NCBI GenBank assembly: GCA_003165855.1 | Contig: PMXH01000307.1 | Span: 13,309-18,309 of the forward strand | Origin: Acidobacteriaceae bacterium | Lineage (GTDB): Bacteria > Acidobacteriota > Terriglobia > Terriglobales > Acidobacteriaceae | DNA length: 5,001 bases | Direction: 5' to 3' | Part shown: piece after piece, positions 1-5,001 of the stretch | Layout of the letters: the number at the start of each line of letters is the position of its first letter | Numbering within the stretch: position 1 is the stretch's first letter | Position numbers and translations under genes: made by a program | The notes under the pieces: generated by a model | The model's input: only the letters and a program-made list of their open reading frames with translations | The model's database searches: none | What the model was told of the DNA's origin: nothing

Positions 1-1172
1 CCTGGCTACCCGATGACACCGTCGACGCTATTCGCGAATTCCGGGTTGCGATCAAAGGGCCGCTGACTACGCCGGTGGGGGGCGGCATTCGCTCACTGAA
101 TGTGGCGCTGCGGCAGATTCTGGATCTCTATTGCTGCGTGCGTCCGGTGAAGTATTACAAGGGCGTGCCGTCGCCGGTGAAGCATCCCGAGCGCATGGAC
201 ATTGTCATCTTCCGCGAGAACACGGAGGATGTGTACATGGGCATCGAGTGGGAAGAGGGAACTGCGGAATGCGCGAAGCTGATCGAGTTCCTCAACAAGG
301 AAATGCTGAAAGGCGGCAAGAAGCAGATCCGGCTGGACTCCGGCGTTGGCATTAAGCCGATCTCGGTGACTGGAACCAAGCGCCTGGTGCGCATGGCGAT
401 TCGGCATGCACTCGAGACGGGCCGCAAGAGCGTGACTCTGGTCCACAAGGGCAACATCCAGAAATTTACCGAGGGCGCCTTCCGCAAGTGGGGCTACGAG
501 CTTGCCACCGAAGAGTTTCGCGATCAAGTAATCACGGAGCGCGAGAGCTGGATCGTCGACAACAAGGATAAGAATCCGAATCTGACGGTGGCGCAGAATG
601 CCGAGTCGGTTGAGCCGGGCATGGAGTTTGCGCAGCCCGACTTTCGCCAAGCGGTGGAAAAGGAAGTGAAAGAGGTGCTCGACCGCATCTATGCCACTCA
701 CGGCAAGGGGCAGTGGAAGAAGAAGATCATGGTCAACGACCGCATCGCCGACTCGATTTTTCAGCAGGTGGTGACGCGGGCGGATGAGTACTCAGTACTG
801 GCGACGCCGAACCTGAACGGAGATTACATTTCGGACGCGTGCGCGGCGCAGGTGGGCGGGCTGGGCATCGCTCCCGGCGCAAACATTGGCGATGGTTACG
901 CCATCTTCGAAGCCACGCACGGCACGGCTCCGAAGTATGCGGATAAAGATGTGATCAATCCCGGTTCGGTGGTACTGTCGGGCGTGATGATGTTCCGCTT
1001 CCTGGGATGGAATGAGGCCGCCGATTTGATCGAGGGCGGATTGGAGCGGACCATTCTCCAGAAGAAAGTTACGTATGATTTTGAGCGTCTGATGGAAGGC
1101 GCGACCAAGGTGAAGACCAGCCAGTTCGCGGATTGCATTATTGAGAACATGGGCGCGGCGGTGCTGGCGTAG
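1..1172 (+). CDS. icd: NADP-dependent isocitrate dehydrogenase, 5'-truncated by the window edge
   Basis: Oxidatively decarboxylates isocitrate to 2-oxoglutarate in the cytoplasmic TCA cycle, producing NADPH. The frame is open from base 3 (first full codon Trp) to TAG at 1170-1172, giving 389 visible residues. By my recalled alignment with E. coli Icd (416 aa), about 82 N-terminal residues lie upstream; a GTG at 75 is internal, not the start. Visible residues: the substrate loop [12 protein letters not shown] with Ser31, Asn33 and Arg37 (E. coli S113, N115, R119), then Arg47, Arg71 and Tyr78 (R129, R153, Y160), the HKGN lysine at about 149, and metal-binding Asp274/Asp278 in NLNGDYISD. The NADP-specificity residues Lys311, Tyr312, Tyr358 and Arg362 (E. 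coli K344, Y345, Y391, R395) are all present. Between the lysine and the metal site there are about 49 more residues than in E. coli, so the full protein would be about 471 aa, like the longer cyanobacterial-type enzymes. mdh follows on the same strand. Confidence 0.96.
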   Translation, partial: WLPDDTVDAIREFRVAIKGPLTTPVGGGIRSLNVALRQILDLYCCVRPVKYYKGVPSPVKHPERMDIVIFRENTEDVYMGIEWEEGTAECAKLIEFLNKEMLKGGKKQIRLDSGVGIKPISVTGTKRLVRMAIRHALETGRKSVTLVHKGNIQKFTEGAFRKWGYELATEEFRDQVITERESWIVDNKDKNPNLTVAQNAESVEPGMEFAQPDFRQAVEKEVKEVLDRIYATHGKGQWKKKIMVNDRIADSIFQQVVTRADEYSVLATPNLNGDYISDACAAQVGGLGIAPGANIGDGYAIFEATHGTAPKYADKDVINPGSVVLSGVMMFRFLGWNEAADLIEGGLERTILQKKVTYDFERLMEGATKVKTSQFADCIIENMGAAVLA

Positions 1173-1177
1173 AGCTC

Positions 1178-1289
1178 ATTTGGTAATTGGGTAATTTAGT
1201 AATTTTGTAATTTGACTACTCTCGCGGCAGCGTGAAGATCGCGGGCCGGTTTTCAATTACCCAATTACTAAATTACCCAATTACTCAAT
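1178..1289. repeat. AT-rich inverted repeat built of GTAATT units, between icd and mdh
   Basis: The left arm (1183-1204) and right arm (1263-1284) are perfect 22-bp reverse complements. After a 2-nt mismatch the pairing resumes for 6 more bp (1207-1212 with 1255-1260), and 3 more bp pair at the outer edge (1178-1180 with 1287-1289). The central 42 nt (1213-1254) are GC-rich and do not pair clearly. Each arm is itself a run of near-tandem 7-9-nt units of the form GGTAATT, GGGTAATTT, AGTAATTTT. The very low GC contrasts sharply with both flanking genes. In RNA it would form a long hairpin ending just ahead of the mdh ribosome binding site. It lacks the U-tract after a GC stem of a typical terminator, so I read it as a dispersed palindromic or MITE-like intergenic repeat. 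That it recurs elsewhere in the genome is inference from memory of similar acidobacterial repeats. Confidence 0.85.
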
Positions 1290-1296
1290 TCTTCTT

Positions 1297-2237
<941 letters not shown>

Positions 2238-2275
2238 TTGGGAAGGGCGGCGAGCTATGCAGCCACTGAGATGTA

Positions 2276-2767
2276 TCAGCTCTCGGGTTCTTCCTCAGTC
2301 AGCACCCAAGGGACTGTTGCTTGAAACTCAATTTGAACGATGGGATGTCCCTGGAATGGTTCTTTGAGTAAGCCAATCCGCTGAGTAAAGCCCATCTTAA
2401 ACTCAGCGCTCACTTTCTCCAGATCGAAGCCCCACACGGGAGCGTCCTTGGTTGTTCCGATCTGTTTGCACGCATCCAAGCCACCTACTATTCGGCCTAC
2501 AAAATGAAACCATCCGCCGTAGCCGTGTCTGCGGGGGCGGATGCGGTGAGTGTGATAGACCTCTGCCTCGCGATCATGCGGGATTCCCAGTGAGTCGAGG
2601 AGCTGAATGACATCAACCGGATAAAGTTGTTCGCGTGCCGCAGCAAAATTCCGGCAGGGGATGCAGCCGCAAGTTTCCGGTGCTCCTGACTGCACCCGAC
2701 TGAACAGGTCGCGCGTAGTCTCCTGGTCGCATTCGATTTCCCAACGGGCAAACATGATATGTTTCAT
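2276..2767 (-). CDS. Conserved-looking hypothetical protein with a C-x-C-x-x-C cluster
   Basis: I do not recognise a characterised family. The 163-residue product has no signal peptide or membrane segment and is probably cytoplasmic. Near the N-terminus, CGCIPCRNF (Cys33, Cys35, Cys38) is a compact cysteine cluster that could bind a metal; single Cys13 and Cys100 also occur. This is followed by a helix-like stretch, a His-rich segment (His64, His72, His74, His81) and a Gly/aromatic motif HGYGGWFHFVG at 81-91. The C-terminal third looks like alternating strands ending in an acidic tail. ATG 2767 is taken as the start; a second ATG four codons in (2755) is also possible, and neither has a strong ribosome binding site. 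The ordered composition and motif-like blocks suggest a real gene. It runs convergent to mdh and divergent from the antitoxin-like gene. Its function is unassigned. Confidence 0.72.
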   Translation of the reverse strand: MKHIMFARWEIECDQETTRDLFSRVQSGAPETCGCIPCRNFAAAREQLYPVDVIQLLDSLGIPHDREAEVYHTHRIRPRRHGYGGWFHFVGRIVGGLDACKQIGTTKDAPVWGFDLEKVSAEFKMGFTQRIGLLKEPFQGHPIVQIEFQATVPWVLTEEEPES

Positions 2768-3030
2768 TCGAGGCCCGTGTCTTACCCCTTCTCGACAGCC
2801 ACGTCTTCAGCGTCGCGTCCCTGCCTGCCAATGAGCACCTAGGCTACTCAATTCTCGCGAAGTTGAGCGCGGTCACGAACCCCTCGTGCGAGAAGATACC
2901 CAGCCGTCGGTTTTCAGAAAAGGCTTGCGCGCAAGGGCCCGACGCATGGCGCGCTCATAGCTGTGCTCGCGCTGCAATTGCTCCTTTGTAACCTTACGCA
3001 GGTTTTTGCCGATGGTAAGAATATACCCAA
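2768..3030. other. Non-coding gap between two divergent genes
   Basis: This 263-bp stretch separates the - strand hypothetical gene from the + strand antitoxin-like gene and should hold both promoters. I see no convincing -35/-10 pair, RNA gene or repeat. On the - strand a frame stays open from within the antitoxin-like gene down to a TGA at 2873-2875, reading a very basic peptide (for example LRKVTKEQLQREHSYERAMR). It has no well-placed start: AAAGGAG at 2981-2987 is only 3 nt from an in-frame TTG and 33 nt from the first clear ATG (2947). It may be a gene remnant or chance. Confidence 0.5.
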
Positions 3031-3237
3031 ATGAAAGAAATCGACTTTCCGGAGTTTAGGATCAAATGCTCGGCAATCATCGAGCGGGTCCGCAAGACGC
3101 GGCAGCCGGTTCGAGTGACGCGCTTCGGGGAGCCGCTCGCTGAAATCGTACCGCTGTCGCAGCCTGAGAACGACTTGGTCGCGAAGAGGTTACGGAAAAA
3201 GTCGCCGCGCACGCCGAAAGCTCGCCTCAGGCGCTGA
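3031..3237 (+). CDS. Phd/YefM-type antitoxin domain protein, apparently solitary
   Basis: A 68-residue protein with the Phd/YefM antitoxin pattern: it opens MKEIDFPEFR, followed by an amphipathic helix (KCSAIIERVRKT), then the strand-turn-strand QPVRVTRFGEPLAEIVPL at 25-42. In the family this N-terminal fold dimerises and binds operator DNA, repressing its own operon, and the C-terminal tail wraps and neutralises a toxin (RelE/YoeB, Doc or PIN type). Here the region after residue 43 is short and very basic (AKRLRKKSPRTPKARLRR) instead of the usual acidic or amphipathic toxin-binding helix. No toxin gene follows: only 100 bp separate its stop from the convergent isomerase gene. It therefore looks like an orphan antitoxin, a remnant of a lost pair, or a stand-alone regulator. 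The ribosome binding site is weak. The family call is fairly firm; the role is not. Confidence 0.75.
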   Translation: MKEIDFPEFRIKCSAIIERVRKTRQPVRVTRFGEPLAEIVPLSQPENDLVAKRLRKKSPRTPKARLRR

Positions 3238-3243
3238 AGCGCC
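3230..3243 (+). terminator. Small GC hairpin over the antitoxin-like gene stop codon
   Basis: GGCGC–TGAA–GCGCC is a perfect 5-bp stem with a 4-nt loop that contains part of the TGA stop. A weak T-run (ATTTT) lies about 6 nt further on. It could slow transcription, but it is short and may be incidental. Confidence 0.25.
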
Positions 3244-3266
3244 GGGTACATTTTCGACGGCTTAAC

Positions 3267-3287
3267 GGCACGACTGAACATCGTGCC
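3267..3287. terminator. Possible bidirectional terminator hairpin between convergent genes
   Basis: GGCACGA and TCGTGCC form a perfect 7-bp stem around the loop CTGAACA. It sits in the 100-bp gap where the antitoxin-like gene and the cytoplasmic isomerase gene converge, where a shared terminator is expected. Neither side has a proper T-tract, so the call is tentative. Confidence 0.35.
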
Positions 3288-3337
3288 CTTCCCGGTCCTA
3301 TCCCCTCCCGATCCATCCCTTCAGTTCACAACTTCAT

Positions 3338-3865
<528 letters not shown>

Positions 3866-3869
3866 GAGT

Positions 3870-3876
3870 TCCTTTC
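3870..3876 (-). promoter_or_regulatory. Ribosome binding site of the cytoplasmic isomerase gene
   Basis: GAAAGGA on the - strand lies 4 nt before ATG 3865. It is the same sequence as the mdh site and supports this start. Confidence 0.65.
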
Positions 3877-3883
3877 AGAATCG

Positions 3884-3911
3884 TCGTTAGTCGCTGGTCG
3901 TTAGTCGTTAG
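3884..3911. repeat. Heptamer tandem repeat (TCGTTAG), four copies
   Basis: Reads TCGTTAG, TCGCTGG, TCGTTAG, TCGTTAG in direct succession, so three perfect units and one with two substitutions, preceded by a partial TCG. It sits just upstream of the ribosome binding site of the cytoplasmic isomerase gene, so it would lie in that gene's leader or in the intergenic mRNA. I recall similar short intergenic heptamer arrays in acidobacterial genomes, but this is memory and has not been searched. Confidence 0.8.
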
Positions 3912-3947
3912 CGATGCTGCTTGTAAATCGCCTGGCTTCGCCACGGC

Positions 3948-3970
3948 GGGACAGCCGGGAGGCTGTTCCC
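3948..3970. repeat. GC-rich hairpin just past the exported isomerase gene
   Basis: GGGACAGCC and GGCTGTTCCC pair as a 9-bp stem with one bulged T around a GGGA loop. It starts 12 bp beyond the TAA of the exported isomerase gene, so it could terminate or process that transcript. No T-tract follows on the - strand, which argues against a classical intrinsic terminator. The stem is also of the kind found as dispersed palindromes in GC-rich bacterial intergenic regions. Confidence 0.5.
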
Positions 3971-3982
3971 ACATGGGCATTC

Positions 3983-4738
3983 TTAGTTCGGAGTGGCCGG
4001 CGGTGCCGTTTTCGTAGCTGCTGGTTTCTTCACTGGTGTCGCCGGTTTGGCTGCTGCGGCTGCGCCGCGAACAATCGTGACCTTAACAATCTTCACCGGA
4101 CGAAATGGACGGTTGTTGCTGGGATCGGCGGCCATGCGTGCAATCTGTTTCACCAGAATCACGCTGGCTTCGTCGCACTGGCCGAAGATGGTATGGCGGC
4201 CGTTCAGGTGCGGCGTGGGAAGTTCGGTGATGAAAAATTGCGAGCTGTTGGTATTCGGTCCGGAATTGGCCATGGCCAAACGACCCGGGCGATCGAAGAG
4301 AATCGTGGACACGAACTCGTCCTTGAAGGTATAGCCGGCATCGCCGCTCCCATCGCCTCTGGGGTCGCCGCCCTGAATCATGAATCCGGGAATCACGCGA
4401 TGAAAGATGGTGCCATCGTAGAGCGGCGTGTTGTGTTTGGTGGCGTGGCTGACGGGATTGGTCCAGTCCTTGGCGCCGGTGGCGAGGTCAATAAAATTCT
4501 TCACCGTGATCGGAGTTTCTTTCTCAAAGAGCTGGCAGCGCAGCTTGCCTACGGTGGTGTCGAAGACAGCCGTGGGCTCGCTGGAAGTGGCAGCCGGATG
4601 GGCCGGGGAGTGCGCAGCGGGAGACTTGGCCGGGGCAGCGGGTTTGGCGGGGGTAGCCTGCGAACTGGAGTCAGACTGTGCCCACGCTCCCATGGCAACC
4701 AATGAAAACAGGGCTGCAAGCGCGAGTGTTTTACGCAT
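3983..4738 (-). CDS. Exported cyclophilin-type peptidyl-prolyl cis-trans isomerase
   Basis: Prolyl isomerase expected to act in the periplasm on secreted proteins, comparable in place to E. coli PpiA. The 251-residue precursor starts with a Sec-type signal peptide: MRKT, a hydrophobic core to about residue 17, and a likely cleavage after AWA at residue 20. An Ala/Pro/Lys/Ser/His-rich linker (about 21-55) leads into the cyclophilin domain (about 56-224). Conserved sites are Arg114 in FHRVIPGFMIQGG, with Phe119, Met120 and Gln122, and MANSGPNTNSSQFF with Gln167 and Phe169, plus His182 in NGRHTIFG. The position of cyclophilin A Trp121 is His177 here. A second Ala/Pro/Lys-rich tail closes the protein (about 225-251), perhaps a flexible or wall-interacting extension. 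AAGGAG, 5 nt before ATG 4738, fixes the start. The upstream M19 peptidase gene ends 65 bp away on the same strand, so an operon is plausible. Confidence 0.96.
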   Translation of the reverse strand: MRKTLALAALFSLVAMGAWAQSDSSSQATPAKPAAPAKSPAAHSPAHPAATSSEPTAVFDTTVGKLRCQLFEKETPITVKNFIDLATGAKDWTNPVSHATKHNTPLYDGTIFHRVIPGFMIQGGDPRGDGSGDAGYTFKDEFVSTILFDRPGRLAMANSGPNTNSSQFFITELPTPHLNGRHTIFGQCDEASVILVKQIARMAADPSNNRPFRPVKIVKVTIVRGAAAAAKPATPVKKPAATKTAPPATPN

Positions 4739-4743
4739 AAGAG

Positions 4744-4749
4744 CTCCTT
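4744..4749 (-). promoter_or_regulatory. Ribosome binding site of the exported isomerase gene
   Basis: AAGGAG on the - strand, 5 nt before ATG 4738. It is a near-consensus Shine-Dalgarno site and confirms a start that places the signal peptide at the N-terminus. Confidence 0.8.
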
Positions 4750-4803
4750 ACCTGCGAACAGAAATGGTTTGAATGCGACCCGACATTGTACGACAGCCGC
4801 AGC

Positions 4804-5001
4804 TCAATGTGGGCGAGTTTGCATCTCTTGACTGACGGTTTCGACCTGGCGGAAAACGCGCAACAGATTGCCGCCGAGGATCTTCCGGATGTCGTCGGCA
4901 TTGTATCCGCGATCGAGCAAGGCTTGCGTAATCTTGGGCAGGTCCGCGGCGGAGTCCATGTCTTGAGGCATGGCACCGCTGACGCCGTCGAAGTCGGAGC
5001 C
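4804..5001 (-). CDS. Peptidase M19 (membrane dipeptidase family), C-terminal end only
   Basis: The - strand frame is open from the window edge to TGA at 4804-4806, giving 65 residues. It begins GSDFDGVSGAMPQDMD, and the SDFDGV motif matches the GGDYDGV segment of human renal dipeptidase, whose aspartate is an active-site residue. The helix-rich end typical of the family follows: LPKITQALLDRGYNADDIRK, then ILGGNLLRVFRQVE, close to the NLLRVFEAVE ending of the mammalian enzyme. M19 enzymes are zinc-dependent TIM-barrel hydrolases that cleave dipeptides, including some with D-residues. The metal-binding HxD motif and most of the barrel (roughly 300 or more residues) lie outside the window, so activity and export cannot be judged. 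It is 65 bp upstream of the exported isomerase gene in the same direction. Another - strand frame overlapping here is out of phase and looks spurious. Confidence 0.88.
   Translation of the reverse strand, partial: GSDFDGVSGAMPQDMDSAADLPKITQALLDRGYNADDIRKILGGNLLRVFRQVETVSQEMQTRPH

Noticed and set aside
93..701. A 202-codon - strand open frame antisense to icd
   Set aside because: It is fully covered by a strongly conserved isocitrate dehydrogenase reading, and the antisense product has no recognisable family features.
2265..2299. ACTGAG / CTCAGT inverted repeat at the mdh end as a possible terminator
   Set aside because: The stem is only 6 bp with a 23-nt loop, has no T-tract, and reaches into the coding end of the convergent gene.
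2994..3281. A 95-codon - strand frame antisense to the antitoxin-like gene
   Set aside because: The + strand reading matches the Phd/YefM pattern from its first residues. The antisense product shows no toxin-like motif, so it is not a hidden antisense toxin.
3914..4705. A 263-codon + strand open frame lying antisense to the exported isomerase gene
   Set aside because: The opposite strand encodes a clear cyclophilin with signal peptide, active site and ribosome binding site. The antisense reading is Gly/Arg-rich without recognisable motifs, as expected for the shadow of a GC-rich gene.
4785..4790. A TACAAT -10-like hexamer on the - strand upstream of the exported isomerase gene
   Set aside because: No acceptable -35 element lies 16-18 nt upstream. 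The nearest TTGAGC is only about 11 nt away, so a promoter is not supported.
4731..4976. An 81-codon - strand frame overlapping the M19 fragment
   Set aside because: It is out of phase with the recognisable dipeptidase sequence and its product is Ser/Arg/Cys-rich with no family motif. It also runs over the isomerase start region.

Overview
This window reads as ordinary chromosomal DNA from a moderately GC-rich bacterium, most likely an Acidobacteriota (Terriglobia/Koribacter-like) genome. That placement is an inference. It rests on the adjacent icd–mdh pair, a long-insert isocitrate dehydrogenase, and intergenic repeats (GTAATT units and TCGTTAG heptamers) that resemble dispersed repeats I associate with that group. 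No database search was possible.

Layout. The left part (1-2237, + strand) holds two TCA-cycle genes: the 3' five-sixths of an NADP-dependent isocitrate dehydrogenase (icd) and a complete malate dehydrogenase (mdh). They are separated by 138 bp, most of which is an AT-rich inverted repeat that could fold into a long hairpin in a shared transcript. Convergent to mdh, on the - strand, is a 163-residue protein of unknown function with a compact C-x-C-x-x-C cluster (2276-2767). After a 263-bp non-coding gap comes a small + strand gene for a Phd/YefM-type antitoxin domain (3031-3237) with no toxin gene beside it.

The right part (3338-5001) is a same-direction run on the - strand. In transcription order it contains the last 65 codons of a peptidase M19 (membrane dipeptidase family) gene, a secreted cyclophilin-type peptidyl-prolyl isomerase with a signal peptide and Ala/Pro/Lys-rich flanks, and a second cyclophilin without a signal peptide. 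The M19 fragment has no long start-to-stop frame inside the window, but its sequence is recognisable. The two isomerases are clear paralogues, one predicted cytoplasmic and one exported. Their 117-bp spacer carries a heptamer tandem repeat and a GC-rich hairpin.

I found no convincing new multi-gene system. The points most worth a second look are the inverted repeat between icd and mdh, the solitary antitoxin-like gene with a very basic tail, the unassigned Cys-cluster protein, and the two repeat structures between the isomerase genes.
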